From an uncultured Eubacteriales bacterium (GTDB lineage Bacteria; Bacillota; Clostridia; Christensenellales; CAG-138): a stretch of 26,562 bases of DNA. Below are positions 7,185 through 14,968 of this stretch, piece by piece. Location: NCBI GenBank assembly GCA_902768995.1, contig CACXNN010000020.1, positions 1-26,562 on the forward strand, read 5' to 3'. The notes under the pieces are model-generated. The model was not told the DNA's origin and made no database searches. It saw only the letters and a list, made by a program, of their open reading frames with translations. A program made the position numbers and the translations under genes. Numbering within the stretch: position 1 is the first letter of the stretch; each line of letters starts with the position of its first letter.

Positions 7185-8763
7185 TCAGCTTTCCTTCGCG
7201 CTTCTGAGCAGGTTCCGGGCGTGCTGGATGGCCAGGGGGTCGTTGACGCTGCCCATGATGCGGGCCAGCTCCGCCGGGCGCTCCTCCTCCGAGAGGGGCT
7301 TCACCGCGGACCGGGTGCCCTCCCCCACGGTCTCCTTGTAGATATAGTACTGCTTGTCCGCCCGGGCCGCGATTTGGGCCAGGTGGGTCACGCACAGCAG
7401 CTGATGGGTCCTGGACAGCTCCTGCATCTTCCTGGCCACGGCGTTGGCGATGAGGCCGGAGATGCCCGTGTCGATCTCGTCGAAGATCAGGGTGTCGATG
7501 GCGTCCGCGGACCAGGGGCTTTTCGGGCTCGCCCTTGTTGGCAGAAAAGCGGAAGGCCACCTCGTCCACCCCGTTTTCGGACAGGGCCTCCGGGTCCACC
7601 GGTGCGAACCCGGCGGAGAAGGAGGCGAAGGGCATGCCCATGTCCTTCAGGTTCGCCTCGATGGCGATTTTCAGCCGCCGGGCGGCTTCCTGCCGGCGCT
7701 GGGACAGGACTTGGGCGTCGGCGGTGAAGGCGGCGACAGCGGCCCGCTCCGCCTGCTCCAGCTCCGCCATGCGGTCCTCGCCGCCCAAAAGCTCGGTCTG
7801 CTCCGCCCGGAGGGCGTCGGCATAGGCCAATATCTCCTGGATATCTGCCCCGTATTTGCGCTTCAATTGCTCGATCTGGAAGAGGCGGCTCTCGATCTCG
7901 TCCAGGGCGTTGGGATCGAAGGACAGGCCGTTCAAGGCGTCCCGCAGGGTGTAGGCCACGTCCTCCAGGGTATAGTAGGCTTCCTCGGTCTGCTGGGCCG
8001 CCGCCTGGTACTCCTCCCCGTATTCGCCGAGAGCCCCCAGGCAGCGCTTCGCCTCCGCGATCTGCCCAAGGGCCCCCTGCTCCTCGTAGAGGGCGTCGTA
8101 GGCGGCCTGCAGGTTCTCCTCGATGGCGGCGAAGTTCTGCAGCTGCTTCTTCTTCAGCTCCAGCTGCTCCTCCTCCCCGGGCTCCAGAGCGGCGCCGTCG
8201 ATCTCCTTCAATTCGTAGGCGATCACGTCCAGACGCCGGGCCCGCTCCTTCAGGCTGTTTTGAAGCTTCTCCCGGGCGCTGCGTGCCTCCAGGGCCGCCT
8301 TCCTTTCCTCCAGCATCCGTGTGAGCAGGCCGTCCCCATCGCTGCCTACGAAGGCGTCCAGCAGCCCAAGATGGGTCTTCTCGTTCAGCAGGGACTGGTG
8401 GGCGTGCTGGCCGTGCATATCCACCAGCATGTCCCCCACGGTTTTCAGCTCCGCCGCGCTGACCAGGGTGCCGTTGATCCGGCAGACGCTCTTGCCGCTG
8501 GCGTACAACTCCCGGTAGAGGACCACTTCCTCCCCGTCGTACAGCTCCTGATCCAGCAGGTATTCCGCGGCGGGCGTACCCTCCTTCACGGTGAACAGGG
8601 CTTCCACCGCCCCCTTCTGGGCGCCGGTGCGGATGCTCTCCCGATAGGCTCGCTCGCCGAGAGCCAGCCCCACCGCCTCGATGAGGATGGATTTGCCGGC
8701 GCCGGTCTCGCCCGTCAGTGCAGAAAAGCCCTCCTCGAAGTCCAGGGAGAGCTTATCGATCAA
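7185..8763 (-). pseudogene. recN: recN, DNA repair ABC ATPase, internal deletion and frameshift
   Basis: The N-terminal part, read from 8763, shows IDKLSLDFEEGF, Walker A GETGAGKS and a long coiled coil up to FSANKGEPEKPLV near 7510. The frame then changes, and the C-terminal part resumes in another frame as DAIDTLIFDEIDTGISG (Walker B) and ends LLRSAKES. What lies between in RecN proteins, the ABC signature ASGGELSR and the following helix, is absent: by comparison with remembered RecN sequences about 20 residues (about 60 bases) are missing. The 5' end is also odd. A good AAAGGAG lies just before the gene, but no ATG, GTG or well-placed TTG follows; the usual first residues (M-L-x-x-L-x-I) are missing and only TTG at 8763 is available, 14 bases away. 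RecN acts in double-strand-break repair. It is either a true pseudogene or an assembly error. Confidence 0.85.
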
Positions 8764-8782
8764 TGCGATATTGTTTGCTCCT

Positions 8783-9232
8783 TTATTTCATCATCTTCTG
8801 GAACCGCTTGATGATCTCGGCGGTGTTCTTGCCTTCCCGCACCGCCACGAAGATGGTGTTGTCCCCGGCGATGGACCCGGCGATCTCCGGCCACTTCAGG
8901 GAGTCGATGGCCTCACCGGCCACGGAGGCGCTGCCCGAGATGGTCTTGATGACGATCAGGTTCCCCGCGTTGGTGATGGACACCACGCAGTTGGAGAACA
9001 GGCGGATGAACCGCTCCTGCAGATCAGACTCGGCCTTCTCCACGGTGGCATACTTATAATGGCCCTCGCTGGTCAAAACCTTGATGAGCCTCAATTCCTT
9101 GATATCCCGGGAAACGGTGGCCTGGGTGACCTGGAACCCCTGTTCGCCCAGGAGCCGAGCCAGCTCCTCCTGGGTCTCCACGTCCTGAGAAGCGATGATC
9201 TTGATGATCATGGCATGTCGTTTCGTCTTCAT
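8783..9232 (-). CDS. argR: Arginine repressor ArgR/AhrC
   Basis: This 149-residue regulator has an N-terminal winged helix with TQATVSRDI at residues 36-44, and a C-terminal oligomerisation/arginine-binding domain with GSASVAGEAID (100-110) and AGDNTIFVA (122-130). ArgR hexamers bind arginine and repress biosynthetic genes or activate catabolic ones. The ATG at 9232 follows GAGGCGG. It sits between nadK and recN, a common clostridial and bacillar order. No arginine gene lies in the window. All family blocks are present and the length is normal. Confidence 0.95.
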   Translation of the reverse strand: MKTKRHAMIIKIIASQDVETQEELARLLGEQGFQVTQATVSRDIKELRLIKVLTSEGHYKYATVEKAESDLQERFIRLFSNCVVSITNAGNLIVIKTISGSASVAGEAIDSLKWPEIAGSIAGDNTIFVAVREGKNTAEIIKRFQKMMK

Positions 9233-9257
9233 AGTTTCCGCCTCGTTCGTTAGAAAA

Positions 9258-10040
9258 TTACGTCAGTCGATCCTGGATGCGACTGTAAAGATCCATCTGT
9301 TCAAATCGGATAAAGGATACCCTCTCCCGGGACCCGGTGATCCTGAGGGACTCGCCCTTGGACACCCGGCAGACCCGCTGGCCGTCCATGGCCGCCATGC
9401 CCTCGTCGTGCTCCACCAGCTCCACCTGGCTGTCGCTGCGGACCACGATGGGCCGCACGTGCAGCTTATGGGGACAGATGGGCGTGATGACCATGGCGTC
9501 CAGCCCCTCCGGCACGATGGGTCCCCCCGCCGAAAGGTTGTAGCCCGTGGACCCGGTGGGCGTCGATACCATGACGCCGTCCGCCGATACCGTCCAGGCG
9601 CTCCTGCCGTCGATCCTGACGTCGATGTCCGTGACGCCGGAGAAGGAGAGCTTGTAGAGCACCGCGTCGTTCAGGCACCGATAGACCCGACCCGTGCTGA
9701 CCTGGCAGTCCAGCATGTTGCGCTGCTCCAGCCGGTAGTCCCCGGCTTTGAGCCGCGGCAGAGCGGCGATGAAGCCTTCCTCCGTCAGCTCCGTCAAAAA
9801 CCCTACCCGGCCGAAGTGGACGCCCAGGATCGGCATATGGGCGGTCATGGCCACCGGCACCTGCCGGATGATGGAACCGTCGCCGCCGATGGCGATGACG
9901 ACGCCGTCCTCCCCCGGTTCAGGCGCCCGCTCTTCCAGCTCAACGCATAAAAAACCATAGCCTGCCGCTGCATCCATCAGGCGCTTGCGGGCGTCGAATG
10001 TGGCCGGTTTTTTAGGATTCGCCGCAAAGAACAGGTACAA
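9258..10040 (-). CDS. nadK: NAD kinase
   Basis: This 260-residue NAD(+) kinase makes NADP(+) from NAD(+) and ATP. The motifs are GGDGS at residues 52-56, NDAVLY at 124-129 and the glycine-rich block STPTGSTGYNLSAGGPI at about 159-175. The start codon is TTG at 10040, preceded by GAGGA; no better in-frame start exists downstream of the promoter at 10072-10100. It is the first gene of the nadK-argR-recN-phosphatidyltransferase unit, separated from tlyA by a promoter although both are on the same strand. Confidence 0.94.
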   Translation of the reverse strand: MYLFFAANPKKPATFDARKRLMDAAAGYGFLCVELEERAPEPGEDGVVIAIGGDGSIIRQVPVAMTAHMPILGVHFGRVGFLTELTEEGFIAALPRLKAGDYRLEQRNMLDCQVSTGRVYRCLNDAVLYKLSFSGVTDIDVRIDGRSAWTVSADGVMVSTPTGSTGYNLSAGGPIVPEGLDAMVITPICPHKLHVRPIVVRSDSQVELVEHDEGMAAMDGQRVCRVSKGESLRITGSRERVSFIRFEQMDLYSRIQDRLT

Positions 10041-10058
10041 AGCTTTATCCTCGGATGA

Positions 10059-10083
10059 ATACTGCAGATGTATTATACAGTAT
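10059..10083. promoter_or_regulatory. 25-base imperfect dyad covering the nadK -10 box
   Basis: ATACTG (10059-10064) and CAGTAT (10078-10083) are inverted copies separated by 13 bases; a second nested pair AATAC/GTATT lies at 10058-10074. The dyad spans the -10 element, where a bound repressor would block transcription. It does not match the usual ARG box (TGAAT-N4-ATTCA) well, so control by the ArgR encoded in the operon is only a guess. Confidence 0.35.
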
Positions 10084-10100
10084 AGTTTCCGAAATTACAA
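10072..10100 (-). promoter_or_regulatory. Promoter of the nadK-argR operon
   Basis: The minus strand carries TTGTAA (10095-10100), a 17-base spacer and a perfect TATAAT (10072-10077), in a visibly A+T-rich island. Transcription would start near 10065, about 25 bases before the TTG start codon of nadK. Confidence 0.75.
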
Positions 10101-10119
10101 TACAAATATGAATAATTTT

Positions 10120-10941
10120 TTAACAATTTATGTGAAATTTATGACTGTCCGAGACGACTTGAGCCACTTTTTCCTCGAAATCCGTCGATCCCGCCGGGAT
10201 CGTCTCGCCTTCGTTCCGCAAAAACAGCAGAAACTCTATGTTTCCTTTGGGGCCGGTGATGGGCGAGAAGGAGAGGTCCTCCACCCGGTATCCGGCCTCC
10301 TCGGCATACCGGATTATGTTTATACATACATCCCGATGAATAGACGCTTCCCGGACCACGCCGTTCTTGCCCACCTGGCCCCGGCCCGCCTCGAACTGAG
10401 GCTTGATGAGGGCCACCACCTGGCCCGACCGCTTCAGGCACGCTTTGAGGGGCGGCAGGATCAGCTTCAGGGAGATGAAGGACACGTCGATGGACGCAAA
10501 GTCGAAGGGGCCATCGAACCAGCCGGGCTCCATGAAGCGGGCGTTGCGCCGCTCCATGACCGTGACCCGGGGGTCGTTGCGAAGCTGCCAGGCCAGCTGG
10601 CCGTAGCCCACGTCCAGGGCGCAGACGCGGCTGGCCCCGTTCTGGAGCATGCAGTCCGTGAACCCGCCGGTGGACGCGCCTACGTCCAAACATACCTTGT
10701 CCTGCAGGGACAGGGGGAACACCTTCAGGGCCTTGTCCAGCTTCAGGCCGCCCCGGCTCACGAAGGGGACGGGGTCCTCGTGGAGGGTGACGGCATCCTC
10801 GGGCCGCACCTCCTCCCCCGCCTTCTCCGCCTTTCGGCCGTTGACGAAGACCTCCCCGGCCATGATCATAGCTCGGGCTTTTTCCCGGGAGGGGGCAAGG
10901 CCCGCCTCCACCATATGCACGTCCAACCGTTTCTTATCCAT
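10120..10941 (-). CDS. tlyA: TlyA family rRNA 2'-O-methyltransferase
   Basis: This 273-residue protein has an S4 RNA-binding domain (residues 1 to about 60), the conserved linker VSRGGLKLDKAL (61-72), and an FtsJ-like methyltransferase domain with the SAM loop LDVGASTGGFTD (85-96) and ALIKPQFEAGR (177-187). TlyA proteins methylate 2'-hydroxyls of cytidines in 16S and/or 23S rRNA; older annotation as haemolysin is misleading. The ATG at 10941 overlaps the dxs stop by 8 bases. It is the last gene of the long asp23-tlyA run. The full length is present. Confidence 0.93.
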   Translation of the reverse strand: MDKKRLDVHMVEAGLAPSREKARAMIMAGEVFVNGRKAEKAGEEVRPEDAVTLHEDPVPFVSRGGLKLDKALKVFPLSLQDKVCLDVGASTGGFTDCMLQNGASRVCALDVGYGQLAWQLRNDPRVTVMERRNARFMEPGWFDGPFDFASIDVSFISLKLILPPLKACLKRSGQVVALIKPQFEAGRGQVGKNGVVREASIHRDVCINIIRYAEEAGYRVEDLSFSPITGPKGNIEFLLFLRNEGETIPAGSTDFEEKVAQVVSDSHKFHINC

Positions 10942-12769
10942 TCGATCCCCTCAGCTCCTGAACGGCCTGCATCATGGCCGCCTCGTCGATGCCGCCCAGG
11001 GTGCGCTGCCGGGCCACGGTAGCCTGGGCCATGGGCCCGTCGGGCAGGCACAGGGGCCGCACCGTCAGCTCGGGACAATAGGCCGCCACATACAGGCTCA
11101 ACGCCGCCACGTTCTCCTCGGCGACCACCAGCTTGCAGCCCTTTTGCCGCAGCTCGTCCAGCAGTTCATAATCTAACGGCTTATAGAACCGGGCTTCCAC
11201 CAGGCCGCAGTCCAGCTGCTCCGCCACCTGGCGGGCGATCTGGACCAGGGGGCCGGCGGCCAGGATGACCACGTCCGACACGGGCCGCAGGGTGGCCCAT
11301 TTGCCGTAGGCCACGGGGGCCTCCCCCTGGCCCTCGGGCAGGGTGCCCCGGCAGTAGCGGATGGCCGCGGGCTCGCCCCGGGAAACCGCCAGCCGGATCA
11401 TGGCCCTTAGCTCGCTCAGCGTGGCGGGCTCGTAGACGGACAGATTGGGGATGGCGCAGAGCATGGCCGGATCGTAGATGCCCTGATGGGTCTCCCCATC
11501 CTGGCCCACCAGGCCCGCCCGGTCCACGCCGATGACCACCGGGAGCTTCTGCAGGCAGATATCGTGATAGAGCTGATCCACAGCCCGCTGCAGGAAGGAG
11601 GAGTAGATGGCCGCCACCGGCCGAAGGCCCTCCGCCGCCATGCCGGCGGCCATGGTGAGGGCGTGTTCCTCCGCGATGCCCACGTCGAAGGCCCGATCGG
11701 GGAAGGTCTCGAAGAAGGGACGCAGGCCCGTGCCGTCCCGCATGGCGGCGGTGATGGCCACGATGCGCCCGTCCTCCCGAGCCAGCTCCAACAGGGTCTT
11801 GCCGAAGGTCTCGGAACAGGAAACGGTCCCGGAAGAAGCCACGGCTCCCGTCTCCGGGGAGAAGGGCGCGACGCCGTGAAATTTCTCGGGGTTCTGCTCC
11901 GAAGGGCTGTAGCCCTTGCCCTTTTGGGTGATCACGTGGACCACCACCGGCCGCTCCAGGGCCCGGGCCTCCCCCAAGAGATCGATCATCTGGGGGATGT
12001 CGTGGCCGCTGATGGGCCCGAGATAGGTGAACCCCATCTCCTCGAAGAAGGTGTTCTGAAGCACGAACCGCTTGATCCGGTTCTTGAAGCCCTCTATGTT
12101 CTTGGACATCCGGCGGCCCACCATGCCCCGTTCCAGCACCCGGACCACGAACCGCTTCAAGCGGTTGTATCCGCTGCTGGCCCTGAGGCGGGACAGGCTC
12201 CGGCTCATGGCGCCCACGTTCCGGGAGATGGACATCTCGTTGTCGTTGAGCACCACTACCAGGGGCAGCTTGCTGTCGCCCCCGTCATCCAGCGCTTCGT
12301 AGGCGAGGCCGCCGGTCAGGGCGCCGTCGCCGATGACGGCCGCCACATGGCCGGGCTGGTGCAGCAGTTGCTTAGCCCGCGCCATGCCCAGGGCTGCCGA
12401 GATGGAGGTGCTGGCATGGCCGGTGTTGAAGGCGTCGTAGGGGCTCTCCTCCCGCTTGGGAAAGCCGGAAAGGCCCCCCTCCTGGCGCAGGGTGGTGAAA
12501 GCGTCCCGCCGCCCGGTCAAGATCTTATGGGCGTAGGCCTGATGGCCCACGTCGAACAGGAGCCGGTCGCCCTCGTCGGTGTACACCCGGTGCAGGGCGA
12601 TGATCAGGTCCACCGCCCCCAGGCTGGCGGCCAGGTGTCCGCCGTTCTTGGAGACGCAGTCCACCATATAGCCCCGTATCTCCTCCGCCAGGGCGGGGAG
12701 CTTGTCCTCGGGCAAGGCCTGCAGGTCCTTGGGTCCGTTCAGTTGTCGTAAGATCGGATATTCCTTCAT
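10934..12769 (-). CDS. dxs: 1-deoxy-D-xylulose-5-phosphate synthase
   Basis: This 611-residue thiamine-diphosphate enzyme joins pyruvate and glyceraldehyde-3-phosphate in the first step of the MEP isoprenoid pathway. Visible motifs are DVGHQAYAHKILTGR (73-87), the ThDP/Mg site GDGALTGG (147-154) with NDNEMSIS (175-182), the transketolase-like EEHALTMAAGMA block, and DRAGLVGQDGETHQG. The length is typical (about 620). The start at 12769 overlaps the ispA stop by 4 bases, so the pathway entry enzyme and the prenyl synthase are translated together. Confidence 0.97.
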   Translation of the reverse strand: MKEYPILRQLNGPKDLQALPEDKLPALAEEIRGYMVDCVSKNGGHLAASLGAVDLIIALHRVYTDEGDRLLFDVGHQAYAHKILTGRRDAFTTLRQEGGLSGFPKREESPYDAFNTGHASTSISAALGMARAKQLLHQPGHVAAVIGDGALTGGLAYEALDDGGDSKLPLVVVLNDNEMSISRNVGAMSRSLSRLRASSGYNRLKRFVVRVLERGMVGRRMSKNIEGFKNRIKRFVLQNTFFEEMGFTYLGPISGHDIPQMIDLLGEARALERPVVVHVITQKGKGYSPSEQNPEKFHGVAPFSPETGAVASSGTVSCSETFGKTLLELAREDGRIVAITAAMRDGTGLRPFFETFPDRAFDVGIAEEHALTMAAGMAAEGLRPVAAIYSSFLQRAVDQLYHDICLQKLPVVIGVDRAGLVGQDGETHQGIYDPAMLCAIPNLSVYEPATLSELRAMIRLAVSRGEPAAIRYCRGTLPEGQGEAPVAYGKWATLRPVSDVVILAAGPLVQIARQVAEQLDCGLVEARFYKPLDYELLDELRQKGCKLVVAEENVAALSLYVAAYCPELTVRPLCLPDGPMAQATVARQRTLGGIDEAAMMQAVQELRGSNG

Positions 12770-13569
12770 ACTGTCCTGACGGCGATCCGGTTGGCTAAAT
12801 CGCAGAGATACGCCGCCGCTTCTCCGCTGTACCCGTTCAACAGCTTGCGGATGTCCGACGCCAAAGCGTCGATCTCCCGCTTCGTCTCATCCACGCCGAG
12901 GAGGGTCACGTAGGTGAGCTTCCCCTCCGCCTGGTCCTTGTCTATATCCAAAAGGTCGTCGGTCATTTGGAACAGGAGCCCCAGCTTGTCCGCAAAGGCG
13001 CGGATATCCTCCGCTGTCGCTCCATCGCAGCCGCCCCGATAGGCCCCGGACAGGCAGGCCGCCCGAAAGAGGGCCCCGGTCTTCAGATCGTGGATGCGCT
13101 GCAGGGAGGCAAGGTCCCTGGCGCTGACGTTCAGATCCAGGCTCTGGCCCGCCGCCATGTCCAACGCCCCCTGGAAGACGGCTCTTTTCGCCGCCTCCTG
13201 GCCCGGCACGTCCGACAGGAGCCGCATGGCCATGGTGAGGAGCCCGTCCCCGGCCAGGATGGCGTTCCCCTCGCCGAAAGCCTTGTGGCAGCTGGGCTTG
13301 CCCCGGCGCATGTCGTCGTCGTCCATGGCGGGCAGATCGTCATGGATCAGGGAATAGGCGTGGATCATCTCGAGGGCCGCCGCAAAGGGCAGGGCGTCCT
13401 CCACCGTGCCGCCCACCAGCTCGCAGCAGGCCAAACACAGGCAGGCCCGGATGCGCTTGCCCCCGGACAGGAGGCTGTAGCGCATGGAGGTGAGGAACAG
13501 GGGCGGCAGGTCGAAGGCGGCGCTGTACCGGTCCAGGGCTGCCTCGATGATGGGCAGATAGTCCTTCAT
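12766..13569 (-). CDS. ispA: Polyprenyl synthetase, IspA type (farnesyl/geranylgeranyl diphosphate synthase)
   Basis: This 267-residue all-helical prenyltransferase has GGKRIR at residues 36-41, the first Asp-rich motif HDDLPAMDDDDMRRG at 76-90 and a second Asp-rich motif MTDDLLDID near residue 200. It condenses IPP with allylic diphosphates. The residues before the first Asp-rich motif (AYSLI) are compatible with a short-chain product (C15 or C20), but chain length cannot be fixed by eye. It is a little short for the family (about 290). It overlaps xseB upstream and dxs downstream by 4 bases each. Confidence 0.93.
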   Translation of the reverse strand: MKDYLPIIEAALDRYSAAFDLPPLFLTSMRYSLLSGGKRIRACLCLACCELVGGTVEDALPFAAALEMIHAYSLIHDDLPAMDDDDMRRGKPSCHKAFGEGNAILAGDGLLTMAMRLLSDVPGQEAAKRAVFQGALDMAAGQSLDLNVSARDLASLQRIHDLKTGALFRAACLSGAYRGGCDGATAEDIRAFADKLGLLFQMTDDLLDIDKDQAEGKLTYVTLLGVDETKREIDALASDIRKLLNGYSGEAAAYLCDLANRIAVRTV

Positions 13570-13760
13570 GACCCCATCTCCGTGCCCTTGAGCCGCTTTT
13601 CGAAGGCGGCCAGCTCCTGAGCGCAGCTTTCGTAGAGGGCCATGCCCCGCTCGTGCAGGGCGACCATCTCCTCCAGGGGCACGGTGCCGCTTTCCAGCTT
13701 TCCGATCAGCTCCTCCAATTCGGCCATCTTTTCCTCAAAGGTCTTCTCGTTCTTCTTCAT
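13566..13760 (-). CDS. xseB: Exodeoxyribonuclease VII small subunit
   Basis: This 64-residue protein shows the family pattern FEEKMAELEELIGKLESG followed by LEEMVALHERGMALYESC, two helices that wrap the large subunit. Several XseB copies bind one XseA to make exonuclease VII. It is immediately downstream of xseA with a 4-base ATGA overlap. The length is normal. Confidence 0.95.
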   Translation of the reverse strand: MKKNEKTFEEKMAELEELIGKLESGTVPLEEMVALHERGMALYESCAQELAAFEKRLKGTEMGS

Positions 13761-14968
13761 GTCATATCCTTTCCCGTCACATGGGCCTGGACGCGGCCGT
13801 CCCGGAACCGAAGGGTGAGCCCCTCGCCCACGGTCGTATCGTCCGCCCTGCGAACGAGGTCGTTTCTTTCATCAAACACCAGGGCGAAGCCCCGATCCAG
13901 CGCCCCCAGGGGGTCCGCCGCCTTGAGCCGGGCCCCGACGGTGGCGAGGGCGTCCCGCTGCCTCTGGAGCCGTCCCTCGATCCCCTCCTCCAGGGCGTCC
14001 CGGCAGGTATCCAGCCGCTGCTGCTCCTGCATCACGCGCTGTTCCGTCAGCAGAGCGCCCCGCCGCCGGATGAGCAGCTCCAGCCGATCCCGCTTGCGCT
14101 CCACGCCGTGCCGGAGGGCCGAGCAGAGCCTGTCCCGGCTTTGGGCCAGGCCGTCCTTCAGCTTGCCCAGCTCCGGCACCGCCAGCTCCGCCGCCGCGGA
14201 GGGCGTGGGGGCACGCAGGTCCGCCGCAAAATCCGTCAATGAAAAATCTATCTCGTGGCCCACGGCGGATATCACCGGCAGGGTGCAGTCGTGTACCGCC
14301 GCCACCACGATCTCCTCGTTGAAGGCCCATAGGTCCTCCAAAGAGCCGCCGCCCCGGCCCACGATCAGCACGTCGCAGCGACGCTCCCGGTCCGCCTGGC
14401 GGATGGCCGCGGCGATCTCCCCCGCCGCCTTCTCCCCCTGGACCGCCACCGGGTACAGCCGAATGGGCATGTTGGGGAACCGGCGGGCGATCACGTTGCG
14501 GATGTCCTCGATGGCCGCGCCGGTGCCGGAGGTCACCACCCCCACCGCCCGGGGCAGGAAGGGGATGGGTTTTTTCAAACTCTCGTCGAACCAGCCCCGC
14601 CCTTTGAGCTCCTCCCGCAGGGCGATAAACTTTTGATACAACGCCCCGTCCCCGGTCTTCTCCATGCGCTCGGCATAGACCTGGAAGGAGCCGTCCCGCC
14701 CGTACAGGCCCGCCCGTCCCTCGATGCGGACGGACATGCCGTCCTTGGGGAAGAAGCTGAGCCGCAGGGCGTTGGGCCGGAACATGACGCACCGGACGGA
14801 GGCCGCGTCGTCCTTCAGGGTGAAGTACAGGTGGCCGGAGGTGTGGCGCTTGAAGGCGCTGATCTCCCCCGTCACCGTGAGCTCGCCCATGAAGGGGTCC
14901 CGGGAGAGCATCAGATCCACGTATTCATTCAGTTCGGACACGGTAAAGACCGGCTTCAGCTCCGTCAT
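13757..14968 (-). CDS. xseA: Exodeoxyribonuclease VII large subunit
   Basis: This 403-residue catalytic subunit has an N-terminal OB-fold (residues 1 to about 100: VSELNEYV, LTVTGEISAFKRHTSGHLYF), the catalytic core with VGVVTSGTGAAIEDI and RGGGSLEDLWAFNEE, the HEIDFSLTDFAADLRAPTPSAAAEL block, then a long helical region. Exonuclease VII degrades single-stranded DNA in both directions. It starts with ATG overlapping the stop of the TsaD-like gene, and the stop overlaps xseB. It looks complete. Confidence 0.96.
   Translation of the reverse strand: MTELKPVFTVSELNEYVDLMLSRDPFMGELTVTGEISAFKRHTSGHLYFTLKDDAASVRCVMFRPNALRLSFFPKDGMSVRIEGRAGLYGRDGSFQVYAERMEKTGDGALYQKFIALREELKGRGWFDESLKKPIPFLPRAVGVVTSGTGAAIEDIRNVIARRFPNMPIRLYPVAVQGEKAAGEIAAAIRQADRERRCDVLIVGRGGGSLEDLWAFNEEIVVAAVHDCTLPVISAVGHEIDFSLTDFAADLRAPTPSAAAELAVPELGKLKDGLAQSRDRLCSALRHGVERKRDRLELLIRRRGALLTEQRVMQEQQRLDTCRDALEEGIEGRLQRQRDALATVGARLKAADPLGALDRGFALVFDERNDLVRRADDTTVGEGLTLRFRDGRVQAHVTGKDMT

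Noticed and set aside
7490..7520. Programmed frameshifting or translational bypass in recN
   Set aside because: Conserved residues are physically absent, so no recoding event could restore the protein; also no slippery site or bypass hairpin is evident.
6685..8763. A single 692-codon frame that looks like a RecN-phosphatidyltransferase fusion protein
   Set aside because: The middle part is low-complexity Arg/Gly/Pro/His sequence, the out-of-frame reading of the recN C-terminus; the phosphatidyltransferase has its own start at 7176. It is the result of the recN frameshift, not a real fusion.
7444..8811. A 455-codon plus-strand frame opposite recN, and similar long plus-strand frames (2309-3340, 11486-12751, 22267-23145)
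   Set aside because: All are mirror readings of well-recognised minus-strand genes in G+C-rich DNA, with biased Gly/His/Gln/Leu composition and no known motif.
10058..10074. Canonical ARG box before nadK
   Set aside because: TGAAT is present but the second half-site ATTCA is not found at the right distance; only a generic dyad remains.
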